DNA of 64,000 nt from Anastrepha obliqua. Its lineage: Eukaryota; Arthropoda; Insecta; Diptera; Tephritidae. Each line of letters begins with the position of its first letter. Position 1 is the stretch's first letter. This document shows, one piece after another, positions 32,020-43,239 of this stretch. The position numbers and the translations under genes are program-made. The notes beneath the pieces were generated by a model. It did no database searches. It worked only from the letters and a program-made list of their open reading frames with translations, and was not told where the DNA came from. The stretch spans positions 4,092,001 through 4,156,000 of the forward strand of contig NC_072893.1 in NCBI RefSeq assembly GCF_027943255.1. Direction: 5' to 3'.

Positions 32020-33060
32020 ACCCTGGGCATAACAGGAGCCATGCGTGGATATCCCACGGCATCAGTGGCAATTATTTTAAAACTCACACCTTCCACATTC
32101 ATATCGAGTCCCAAGCGAGGAGGGCTGAAGAACTATGCAGAACCAAAGTTACAATTGGCTCAGGCGTTCATCAAAATCGCATAAGTGTGATATTCTTGCT
32201 GAATAACCCATGAGACCTCAATCCCATGGGATATGGTGCTAGCGATGTTCAGTTTTGCAAAAGCTTCAAAACTGAACCGGCGACTGTATTACGACTTGGG
32301 AGAGGTTTTCTAAAACCGAAGGTGCACCAGAAAATGCAGAATGCGGAGAAAAGATACTCGGAAACGTTAGCAAGAATACAAGTTCACATATTTGAAGCGG
32401 AAGTGTAAGCAATTGAAAAATGCGCGGACCTTAACCTTTGAACGCAACTATAACAACAGAAGTCAAACTAATCTCTCTGATAGCCAGACAGCAATCAAGG
32501 CGCTCAACACTCTCCAGGTTACATCAGAACTCGTGCTGAAAAGTCTTGATAAGCTGAATATCTTAGGCTAGAACAATCGGATACAAAGTGTGTGACGTCT
32601 AGGGCACTAAGGAACTACTAAGAATGAAATGGCAGCCAAACTAACCTTAGGCCTCCCTATTTATAGACCCAGAGATATTTCGTGACATAGGAAAGGGTAG
32701 TTTCTCCTCTCTAATTTAGGACAGACAAATCATACTGAGATAATCTGTCGGGTTTATCACGATCAATATCAATAATAGGCACCTTTAACCTAAGCCGATT
32801 TAAAGACTGTATCGAAATACATAAGAATTATTTGGGAATCATCACAGGATTTCTATCAGGCTACTCCAGATTGAATCATCATCATCGTTCGTACCTGAGA
32901 ATATACTCCAATGTAACTTGCAGGTTCCGTAGGCAGGAAGATAAAACCGGCAAATGTATGTTGGGATCGTGCCCAGCACTGATGCATGAGCGGGACTTAC
33001 ACTTGGATAAGAGGGGGAAATCAAATACAACAAAATATGATAAATACTAAAAGTTATTAA
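32020..33060 (+). pseudogene. R1-like non-LTR retrotransposon, RNase H and C-terminal region
   Basis: In shifting frames: YAEPKLQLAQAFIKIA (32133-32183), then NARTLTFERNYNNRSQTNL and SDSQTAIKALNTLQVTSELV (about 32478-32540) with an RNase H Asp. LKSLDKLNILG follows. The region that should read VWVPGHQGTTGNEMA is present as HQGTTKNEMAAKLTLGLP with one frame change. The C-terminus near 32880-33010 gives NHHHRSYLR, then CRFRRQEDKTGKCMLGSCPA and LMHERDLHLDKRG. The knuckle is damaged: the second Cys is Arg and the His is Cys. Many frameshifts. The TDG segment with the first RNase H Asp was not found. Confidence 0.65.
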
Positions 33061-36000
33061 AGAAATTGTGCTTAGAGAAATGCTTTTAACCCATGAAACG
33101 GGCGCATTACATCTTTCAGATTACAGCGCAAAATCTCTTCATAATAATAATAATTATTATTATTCCGTCCTTATTTATGCGTACTTTTCTCACTTAGATC
33201 ATAAATTAAAATTAAATTAAAATGGATTAATTATTTTTAGTGCTTTGTTCTTTGTAGCAGAATAAAAAAATAAGAAGTCAATCAAAGCTTAACGAGCAAA
33301 TAAAACCAAACAATACATAACTCAAATAGTAATAAAAACTTCAACAATGAGGCAACAATAACAACAGCAACACAAACAAATATTTTTCAAAATAAAAAAT
33401 TAAAAAACAAAAATAGAAAAAAACACTAAAATAAAATGAGAAAAATGAGTGGCGCTCAAAGTGGCGGAAATTTCACAGCAGAAAAAATTCCTAACAATTT
33501 CGCGCGCGATTTGATGCTCAGAAAGGTGATGCGGACAAACACTTCTGTGTAAACACCGCTAACGGCAACAACAATAACGACGTCAATGCAAGGGCAAGTA
33601 CAAAATAGCAGCAGCATTCAACTTAAGCACACTAATCCAACAACAACACAAACAGCAATTGCAATAGCCACGGAGAACAAAGGCAGCACTTGACTGCACA
33701 CACACACACACACCCACTAGCCCACCCACACACAGCAACGTGCTGCAATTGTTGTGGCTGCATACAACAAAAACCTTAAATGCCCTCGCTCTTGTGCCAC
33801 AAACAATAAAACTCACTGCTCCTAGATGCGCCGCCAATGTGCAGCATGCCACAGCCGCATCCGGCGCCAAGCAACATAATACCCATAATAGAAAATCGCC
33901 ATTTTAGAGGACAAAACGGACGGAAGCTCAACATGTTGTGCGCGCGAGCCAAAGGCAGTTGAATGTGGCATGTGGCACGTTCACGTAGGAGCAAAATTGA
34001 CATTGTTCAGCGGCTTTTGTTGTTGCTGTGGCATAGAGGTTAGGTGGTCGCGTTCTATAGATAAAAGCGATGACTGCAGAAATCGCAGCCAGCAGGTGGG
34101 TCGGCCACATTGCTTGAGGCAGTCAGTCACATTGCACTGTTGCATTAACTGTTTTCCCCTGTTGACAGCAACAAAAAAGCGATAGTTTTAGTTGCACGGC
34201 GTTGTTGGGGAGATAAATGCAACGCTTTTTGCTAAACTCAATTGCATGTGTGGCAACTTATAAGCAACTTCCGTTCTTGCCACAGCTTAGCACCTACTAT
34301 GCCACCTAATTTATTTATGAAGCAGCGCGCGTCGGTAATTTATAGTTGTGCGATGTTGTACATAACTGTTATGGGATATTTAAAATTGTTGTTGTTGTGC
34401 GCTGTGGCGAATAAAACACAGTTTAGTGGCTAATATGCAACTAGCTAATATGAGCCCACCAAATCGCTGACATTTGCAACGGTAAATCATAAACAAGCCA
34501 CTACCCCTCCGACACCGTCGCTCGCACACAGCTGATTGCACAACAAGCGCATTAATTTTAATGACCGATAATTAGCAGCATATTCATGCCACAAATAGCG
34601 GCAATGCAGAATGTACCCGCCTAGTTGGTGGAACGACTCCGCACCGCAAACTGACTGAGGCGCCATTGGCGTGGCTGAGACGCGTTTAAGTGTGTGTTGC
34701 ACCGCAAATACATAATTTCAATTAGATGGCTGTGCTGCAAATTAATTAATACCCACATAAATTGTTATTTAATGTTAGCGCATTACTTTGCGAGCACACT
34801 TGCCACACGTTCCCACCACACCACACCACGCGAGGCAAGGCGAGTGCGCACTTGCCAGGTGAGTTTGTGTGGCATTAGTGAGTGACGGTTTGAATGTTGC
34901 AACATGCACCTGTTTTGCCACTTCCCGCTGCCTTATTTCTGCCACATTTCTAAGGATACACTTGAAGATCGCCGTTGGTGCTCATATTGCATATGACAGC
35001 TGCCTGTCGACGAAATGCGTGCACCAAAGTGCGCTGCCACATGCTTCCAGTTTTTGCTGTATGTTGCTGCGACCAGTGGTATTGATTGGCCATAAAGGTG
35101 GCGGCTTGCTTGGACTTACGTAATATTTATGCAAACTAAACAATAAAAAAGGCTGCGACGCCGCATAACGGTAAACAAGAAACAGGAAAATATGCAGCTA
35201 TGTGGCGTAGCACGTTTTTGCTTTCGGTGTCGGCTTCACACGTCATTGCGGCAGCCACCACAACTCAGCGCAAGTGGCAACACGATAAAGTGTTTGTCTT
35301 TTTCTTATTTATTTCGCTGCTGGTGTAGGTTAATGAAATTATTCACTTTTTGATGAGTTTTCTTTACATATTTTTTGTTCCGGCCAAAAGCTACCAGCCA
35401 ACAGTTGCTGTCAAGTGTCCCTTTGCGGTTGCCGGTGCACGCAAGTGGAGCAGAACCGGCATCAAACAGTGGACAACAAGTGACTGTTAAGTGGCCACAA
35501 AAGAAATACATTTCATTGCAATGATTTTCTGACAAAAGTAAGCAGCGAAGTGTAGGCAACTTGCGCTGTCTACGAGTCATTTGACACAGTTATTTTGGCG
35601 CGCGAGTTAAAAATGGGTAAGAACATAAAATGTTCTCAGAAAAGCGGTCACTCCACGGTAAGTCATTAATATCCTATGGACTCGGCATGAACCTGGACGT
35701 TCAAAGATTTATGAACAAAAATTAAAACAGATTTCCTTGATGAGTTTAAGGTACAGCGAAATGGTTTTTTTTTTTGTTTTTTTTTTAGTATTCACTTTCA
35801 GCTGCATATTTACTCTGTAGGGTGCTGCAGATTTTCTTCAACACCAATACAATGTATTTTCTATAAAAAATAATCCACATACAAATTTTCTCAAAAGAAA
35901 ATTTATAAGTTTCTTATGGCAAATACTGTAAAACATTGCCATACAAGAGCTTGGGAAGCAAAAAGGCAGATATTTATTTAACATCCGGCATTCGGCATCA

Positions 36001-36124
36001 TCATCATTCTTCTTAACTTCATCGCATCAACTGACTGGGACTGCATATCCAAGAGGAGACATGGTGCTGAAACGAAGAAGTTCAGCTGAAAGTACAGTCC
36101 AGAAAACAAGCTTTCAAATCATGG
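33061..36124. other. Unique block without recognised gene; possible regulatory DNA
   Basis: CAA-rich sequence (33320-33400) and a CA microsatellite (33697-33714) are followed at 34200-35300 by a moderately GC-rich segment. It holds several homeodomain-type cores close together: CATTAATTTTAATGACCGAT at 34550 and AAATTAATTAATACCC at 34738. No protein signature on either strand; the open stretches of 60-95 codons look accidental. From about 35940 the sequence grades into the RTE-like element. Confidence 0.35.
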
Positions 36125-37610
36125 CAGAGAGCTAAAAATGAAGACGCACTATAAGCGCTCACAACATCGCAAAATCCGAGGCCGAGGAAGCTGTCGCGAA
36201 AGTAAAAGAGCACGCCACAAATGATCTCTATGAGAATTTGGATACTAAAGGGAGAGCGAAACATTTTTACGAACTAGCAAAATCTCGTAATCGGTTGGCA
36301 CAAGATATCGCGTGCGTTAAATCCATCCATGACGCTAATGGGCGCATGCAAAAACAAGACGCTGAAATAAGAAAGAGATGGCAGGAGTACTACAGCGAAC
36401 TGTGTAATGTTAAATTGTCGCGCAGTAAAACTAAGTCGTGCAAAACAATCGAACAATCGGACCTTCAACGAAATCACAACTGACGAAGTTCATGCCGCAC
36501 TTGCCAAAATGCAAAGAAATAAAGGGCTTGGTTCAAATCTGATTTCTTCATAAATCTTCCAAGCTCTTGACAAAGCAGGTATTCTCTGGCTCACATCTCT
36601 CTTTAACAAGATTGCAGCGGAGGGTATTCCGGAAGTGTGGTGCAATAGCTACAAGTCCCATTTTACAAAATCAAAGGAGATGTTAGGCGCTGCTCAAATT
36701 ATCGTGGAATAAAACTTAAGTCACACAGTCTGAAGATCTGGAACAAGTTTTCGATGCACGCATTAGAGTATCGCTAAGATCACCAACAACCAGTTTGGTT
36801 TTGTGAGTGGGAAGCCGACTGTTGAAGCTATCTACATTCTTCGTAAGGCCATAGAAAAGCAACGACTAAATAAAGAACATCTGTTTGCAGTCTTTATTGA
36901 CCACGAAAAGGCGTTCGACCGCGTGCCTGGAGATCTCGTTTGGACGGCATTAATAAAACACCTGATCCCGAAAACAATCATTAAACACGTCATTGACACT
37001 TGCCATCAAGTAACTACCCAGGTAAATTGTGCGATAGGGATGACCCAAACTTCAACGCTAATGTAGGCGCATATCGAGGCTCAGCTTTAAGGTCTTCCCT
37101 TTAATCTGGTGATGTACTATCTTACGCGTGAAATCCAAGACAACCTCCCTTGGGCACTGCTGTATGTTGACGATGTAGCCCTTCTCGCACGCGACAAATG
37201 CAACCTTCAAGAAAATCTGAGCCGGTGGGTTACCGTCCTTGAATCGAATGGTCTATGAGTAAGCCGCACAAAGACCCAAGTAACCGAGTTTCACAGCGAA
37301 TTGTGAGAGTCCAGCTCTTACCATAAATAACGCCACCCTCAAAATATGTTAGTTTATAGCTTTAAATACCTGGGCTCGCATGTAAGCGAAGATGGCACCT
37401 TCGAACGAGAAATTGCTCACCGAATTCATTGTGGATGGTTGTGGATGAAAATGCAAGCTACAGGGTCGATATCACTGATTATCAAATTTAAAACTAGGTT
37501 AGATATGACGGCATCAGAAAAGGCCAACATTTTTCTCTGGAGTAAAGATCGGAAAAGAGTTTGAGAAATAGAGGATCCTAACCTAAAATTGTATACAAGT
37601 GGGGCTACAA
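36125..37610 (+). pseudogene. RTE-like non-LTR retrotransposon, reverse transcriptase with catalytic YVDD
   Basis: The longest RT relic in the window. Pre-RT linker at 36238-36410: LDTKGRAKHFYELAKSRNRL, DANGRMQKQDAEIRKRWQEY and YSELCN. RT block 1 near 36680-36720: CSNYRGIKLKSHSLKIW. Block 2 at 36795-36835: FGFVSGKPTVEAIYILRKAI. Block 3 at 36885-36935: FAVFIDHEKAFDRVPGDL, with the first catalytic Asp. Block 5, the catalytic pair LLYVDDVALLARDKC, is at 37154-37198 (Asp-Asp intact). The thumb follows (FKYLGSHVSEDGTFEREIAH, 37360). There are at least four stops or frameshifts, for example near 36480, 37065 and 37258. The endonuclease half and 3' end are not present. RTE is my best clade guess. 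Confidence 0.8.
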
Positions 37611-39979
37611 TAGCGAGGCTGACGCTGTAATCTATTTTATTTTGATTTCATACCAATTCATTTATTTATTTTGTTATTTATTATTACAGCCAGCCCTCAT
37701 AGCTCTCCTCTATTGCTGCAGCGGTCAATGGGAATCTTGATGAAAACTTTTGTTTCTGAGGTCATGAGCGGGTGTTCGTATACAGCCATTGTACAAGTTT
37801 GTATGTGCATATGTGTACATACATACAAACACATATGTGCAAATGCATATGAATATAATGAAATGCTCTCATAGCTATAAATTTTTCGCATTATCTGTGA
37901 AATAAACAGACACTCAAGGCGTAAAGAAGCATTCCTAAAAAAACCAAAAAACGATCACTGAAAAATAAAATGTTTTATTTTTATTTATATTTCTCAACTT
38001 GAAAGGAAGAATAGCGCTGTAAGCGTTATTGTTGTTATTATTATAGAGCTTTGGTTGTTCGGCGCTGCTGCATATTTTAGTTATTTTGTTCTGTTCCATT
38101 TCGGTTCTAAAGATTAAACAGCAAGAAGAAGCAGAGCAAACAGATTTTGGCGGTCATTGCCCTGTGCACATAGCAAATGCGCACGCAACCACAACAACAA
38201 CAAATCATACTTGAATACAACAACAGATGGCATAAGAAAATATACGAAATTACATTGAAGCTTTTTCTACAAGCAAACACACACACATGCATGAAGAACA
38301 ATCGTAAAGGCACATTTGCGAACTTCCAATGATCGGTACACAAACACAGGCATACACAACTGCGCTAACACTTCCATATATATGCATGAGTGTACGAGTA
38401 TGTGCACTTCTGTGAGATAATTTTGTCTAAAAAGGAGAAAAAGTCACTGTTAGCTGCACAAACAAATCTGCTAACAACTTACTGTTAGCGCTGCTATGAC
38501 GATCGTCGCTGCCACAATAACAGCAGCAAAAACTTTAGCAAACTCAACAGCCAATCGCAGCGCCGAACCTAACGCTCAGCCCCTCGCTTCCCTACACCGC
38601 TCCTGATGAACTTACTGCTGCTGCTACTGCTAGTAAACAGAAGAAATCTTTTGCTCAAAGACATCGGCGGCACTAGCAACTGCAACACCATATGTGGCAG
38701 CGCGCAGCAGACGCGGATTGCGGGCAGCAACAGCACTTTAGTAGTATCAAATAGCAAATTACTCATGCGTCGAGCGGCGTGACATGAGACGTTGCAAGGA
38801 GGGTGCATAACCCTATGTGTTGCCATAATAAACGACAAAGCTTAGTAGAACCGAATAATGGCAGCAAAGAGGAGAAAGCAAAGACAGCAAATGCAGTGAA
38901 TTGCCAAAAAATTCGCTCTCACACACACACACACGCCCATGTAAACATAATCATAAGCAAATCGACATCCATGCATGCTCAGGAACCTGCATACAAAATC
39001 TTCGTACTTAAAGTAGGGGTTCTGGAAGAAGGAGCAAGAAATGAGAGCGTCAAAGCAGCGAAGCACCAAGATCGTGCGAAGTAGAAGTGAAGCCACACAA
39101 ATGCTACATTTCGCACGTCAGCTCCCTATATTTAAGTGTTTTAGTATTTACCTACGTACATACATACATACACATGCATGTATATTTATATGTATACAGT
39201 GAACTCGAGCATATTTATGTTAGTAAGTACGGAAGTCTAGCAATTACCTTAGGAGATCGATTTATAGTAGCGTTAGTCCCGTGCTTTCCAACAACTTCAC
39301 GGGCTTAACGAAAGAAAGGAGGAAAAGGAAGAATACACAAAGTAAACAAAACCATTAACGCTTAGATGAAAAAGTGTCCGGAAGAAACTACATCACCTAA
39401 CGAGATCAGCAAATGAATCATCTGAGGAAGCTGGATCAGCCAACGATATCAGCAGAAGTATTCAGAGAAACTTTTTGGAACTTTCCCCAATTAACTTGAA
39501 CAATTCATTTCCACATTCATTAAAGGGTATGGCACTAGACCAAGAACAACGTTTGGTGCATTTGATTGTCACGGCAAAGAAAAAAAAAAGAATGGATTCG
39601 CTTTGCTTCATTCCGTGCTTATAAGCGCATGCACACGGCGAAAGAAAAGAACAAATCAGCTGATTTTCGATTACCAGCTTTAATAGATTCGCCTTGATTT
39701 ACATTTTACGCTTTTCTCTGGATGCTACTTTGACCCTTTGTTTTCATTTTCTGTATTGGTGGTGGAAAAAAATCAACCGGCTGGTTTTGTATCCTTTAAG
39801 TGCCAAATAATCATAAAGTGCAAGGAAAAAAAATTTTGTGAAATGGTTAGGGGTAATCCGAATTTTCTTAAAGTAAAATATCTTAAAAATATTGAGTGGA
39901 AATTTTAAGTGAATCCGACAAATACTTTTACAGTTATTCAACAATTAACAAAGGGCGCTCGTGCGCTCCGGAGCAGATA
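37611..39979. other. Stretch without recognised gene
   Basis: Mostly unique sequence with CA/TA-rich patches (37795-37850, 38275-38290, 38921-38938, 39143-39195). No coding signature. The final part, around 39840-39960, may hold the degenerate left end of the MITE that ends at 40519. Confidence 0.3.
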
Positions 39980-40519
39980 CTTGAAATGCGTTTTTCTCAA
40001 AACTATGTTTTTTGAACTGGTGATCACTGTAACTTAAAAACCGCTTGGTAGATCTCAATAAAATTTATACTGCTTCTGAGAACCATAAAAACTCGTGCTT
40101 GATTGAAGAATTTTTTTTTTAAATATCGATTTTTTTTTTAAATTAATTGTCGCTTTTCTTCTCGAAAATCTAAAAAATATTTCCTGAGACCGCCGTATTG
40201 TTAATTTTGAAAAAAAGCTTCGATCAGGCACAAGCTTATCTATTAATAAAACTTATTTCTCTTGTCCGATTGATTTTAGATGAATCTCTAAGAAATTGTA
40301 ATGATCACCGCAAGGGACTTCTGGAGAAACGGGCTCCACACAAACAGCGATAACCTTTAAATTTATTAAATTTTTTTATGAAAGTTTGCTAAAGTCAAAT
40401 CGAAACATGATGTACTAATGCTATGTTTTTATTTTTTTAAAATAAAGCAACTGACTAGCAAAAAAAAATTATTGAAAATCATCATTTTTTCGGGCCTCTG
40501 ACTACCTCTAACCCCTTAA
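39980..40519 (-). repeat. TTAAGGGG-type MITE, one clear end
   Basis: The right end is the complement of TTAAGGGGTTAGAGGTAGTC (40500-40519). The shared core TGCGTTTTTCTCAAAACTAT is at 39987-40006, followed by TGATCACTGTAACTTAAAAA and a GATCTCAATAAAATTT block, as in the 57037 and 59483 elements. A second terminal repeat could not be placed; a candidate TTAGGGGTAATCC is at 39848. Confidence 0.5.
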
Positions 40520-40664
40520 GTTTTATAACCCCCTGAAAATTACGCAATAAAGTTAGCGCACTTTTTTGTGCTCTTTACGAATTTTTATTTCTTAAGAGAT
40601 TAACTCATAATCGTTCATATTTATATGCCAATGATACGTGTCAAACTTTTTCTTCTTTTTGATT

Positions 40665-40905
40665 GGCGCAATAACCGCTTACGCAATTTTGGCAGAGTTT
40701 AGCAAAGCGCGCCAGTCGTTTCTTTCTCGTGCTAACTGGCGCCAGCAGGACATACCAAGTGAAGTCAAATCCTTCTTCACCTGATCTTTCCAACGTAGAG
40801 CAGGCTTTCCCCGTCCTCTGCTACCACCAGCTGGTACCGCATCGAATACTTCCAGAATCGGAGTGTTTAAATCCATTCGGTCGCCAAAAATAATAAATTT
40901 CAAAA
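40665..40905 (-). pseudogene. RTE-like retrotransposon tail, same family as 45960
   Basis: Minus-strand reading RMDLNTPILEVFDAVPAGGS, RGRGKPALRWKDQVKKDL and WRQLARERNDWRALLNSAKI matches the last ~75 residues of the 45960-46580 copy. 5'-truncated; the UTR end near 40650 (complement of TTGATTGGCGCAATAACCGC) also matches 46557-46578. Confidence 0.7.
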
Positions 40906-41115
40906 TTCTTCAAAGAAATAAAAGTGTCTAAAAGTATTGATATATAAAATGAAAAAACAAAAATATATATTTTTTTGCATACTCAGACCTTGTTTTTTCT
41001 AATTTATTTCTTATTAAACTGAGAATGCAATTAAAAATATCCGTTTAAAACAAGCAAAAATTGATAATTTGAAGAAACTTTTTATAAAATATCACCCCAG
41101 CCAATATTACTTCAA

Positions 41116-41187
41116 TGACCCCGACGTGATTTGAACACGCAACCTTCTGATCTGGAGTCAGACGCGCTACCGTTGCGCCACGGAGTC
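41116..41187 (-). tRNA. tRNA-Trp(CCA): tRNA-Trp, anticodon CCA
   Basis: The reverse complement folds as a 72-nt tRNA without intron. The acceptor stem pairs GACTCCG with CGGGGTC (one G-U), followed by discriminator A. The D arm reads GCGC-AACGGTA-GCGC, the anticodon stem/loop CTGACTCCAGATCAG (anticodon CCA) and the T arm GCGTG-TTCAAAT-CACGT. Box A (TGGCGCAACGGTAGCG) and box B (GTTCAAATC) fit RNA polymerase III internal promoters. A T-run ATTTTATA follows about 20 nt downstream on the transcribed strand and could serve as terminator. It matches the dipteran tRNA-Trp sequence as I remember it. This is the only feature here that looks intact and functional. Confidence 0.95.
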
Positions 41188-43235
41188 TTCGAAAATAATT
41201 TAGGCACACGGCGTATTAAAAACTTATCGCCTCGAAACAACAACAGCAAAAACAATACTAAAATTCTACACACAGAACGACAACAACTGCACATTGGAAT
41301 AAAACAAAGAGAACGCGCACTCAAACATAAACAATTGAAATTGATAAAAGACACCAAACAGCGCAAACGGCAACAACAAAAAGTCAGCTAAGTTGTCGAT
41401 GCGAGCGCAAAAGTTGGGTATAAAATTAGAATTCTAACGCAGCATACGTACTTACACACACACACATACACGCACTCAAGCATACGGCTGCGCTTGAATT
41501 GACATCAGTGCGGTGAGCGACCGACGCTCTAACAACAACAAATTCGATCTTTTGTGTCTGAGTCGGCTGAGGTGTAGAATGGAGGTGAATTGCACTGCAA
41601 ATTGTGAAAACAAAGGCGCAGATAATGCGATTCTAGTAAACGGAATGATGCAGCCGATGGTGGCGGCGGTTGTTTACACAGCTTTTTTCCATTTTATGTT
41701 TCAACAAAGTTTTGCATTGGTTGCGCCCAAACGATCATGTTGCTTGTTTTATGTATTTTGTGTCTTGCCTTTTTTTATTGACGAAAAAACAAAAGTGCAA
41801 AGTAGCCATGAGGAATAATGATGCAGTCGCAAATGCACTGAACCTTGCATCCGGTCAAGCTAGAAATTCGGGTATTACCATAAATGTAAATGAGCACCGA
41901 CAACAACAAAAACGGCAATTGCATTGTACCCGAAAATTCAAGTGAAATAGCGTAATTGTCAAAAATTAAAAATAACTCAACCAAAACTTTCAAATGCGGA
42001 CTTTAGTTGCGAATTGTTTCGAAAATTAGACTCAGCAGCTAAGCCGTCTCACCCTCTCTCCACTTTACGCGCGTGCACTGAATAAGGGCCGTTGCCAAAC
42101 ACGTTCGTTTTGTTCTAAAAACAAATTTAGGCAATGCAGTGAGAGCACCTCACTGACAACACCAACAGCAACAACAATTATGTCAATATGTGCCTATTCC
42201 AGTTTGAAGACGACTGAGGAAGGCGGTTCGCTCAGTCGTGGCGGACGTCGTCGTGTGCAAACAAACAAAGTCAAAAGTTTTGGTAGTCAATGACCTCAGC
42301 CATGAGAATTGAGTAGTAAAACAGCAAAACAGCAAAACAAACTACAACAACAATAAGAGCAATAACAATGTAAATATTATTTTGCGAGAAGAATCTTCTC
42401 GCCGCGCACACCGACGTCGATCACTGTCGATCCGCGCTCATGCTAACATTCTTTTTCTGATTTTCACATTCCGCCTGCTCACCACACAGCGTAGTGAGGT
42501 TGGTGTGTTTGTATAAAATACATAGGAGATCTGAGAGTCCATGACCGCTGGACCGGCTGTGGCGAGGTGATTAGACGAGTGCTGGCCGAGAACATACCGG
42601 CGCATGGGCGCACGCTTCGTTCAACCACCTTATATGTATATATAAGAAATATTCGTTCATTTATATGTCCCATATACGTATGTATGTATGCATGTATATA
42701 ACTTTCCAGTACAGCCCCTAGCGGGGACACAGCATTGAAACGCGACATGTGACTAAGTTTTGTGTTTATGCTTTTCTTTCGCTCCATGGCACGTGAAGTG
42801 CGCAGTGCTGGAAACGATTTTTAATTAGGATAGCTCATTTCGCCAGCTTTCACTCAACAATGATAGAATATAAGATTTGGCCATCCCAAGCAAAGTTATG
42901 AGAGTATCTTTGATTGCTCGTCCTAGGGTACTTGCCAGCACAATTGTGCCAAAGATGGTAGCAAGGAAACATTTTTACAGGTGATAGCATTCGCTCAGCT
43001 GATTTTTTCGCCGTAGATATGAATAACGTCAAAATGGGTTCTTTTGTTGACATCCGTGTGTTTACTTTGCCATTTGATAACATTAGTTATGACACATGAT
43101 TTTAGTCCAATTTTTATGAGGATTTCTAATGTGTAACTGAAATTTCACTATCAGCTCTTGTTAGAGAAATATGACACATAAGTATTTTTATAAAAAAACA
43201 TTAATATTTAAAGAAAATCATATTTTATTTAGTTT
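41188..43235. other. Unique block without recognised gene
   Basis: CAA-rich sequence upstream of the tRNA, a CA-rich patch at 41455-41470 and TA/TG motifs at 42635-42700. A TATAAA at 41419 sits in plausible promoter-like sequence but no start or exon follows. Open stretches at 41131, 41513 and 42479 have no family signature. Confidence 0.3.
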
Positions 43236-43239
43236 TTAA

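Noticed and set aside
33140..33170. ATAAT/ATTAT palindrome as a regulatory site
   Set aside because: Simple AT triplet repeat with mirror symmetry; no further support.
41112..41366. 84-codon minus-strand ORF ending in RNGSASDSRSEGCVFKSRRGH
   Set aside because: The C-terminal peptide is the translation of the tRNA-Trp gene, a well-known artefact.
41417..41424. TATAAAAT as a possible core promoter
   Set aside because: No initiator at the right distance and no exon or ORF downstream; such motifs are frequent in AT-rich DNA.
42479..42787. 102-codon minus-strand ORF
   Set aside because: Contains IHAYIHTYM from a TATG microsatellite and no family motif; upstream and downstream lack gene signals.
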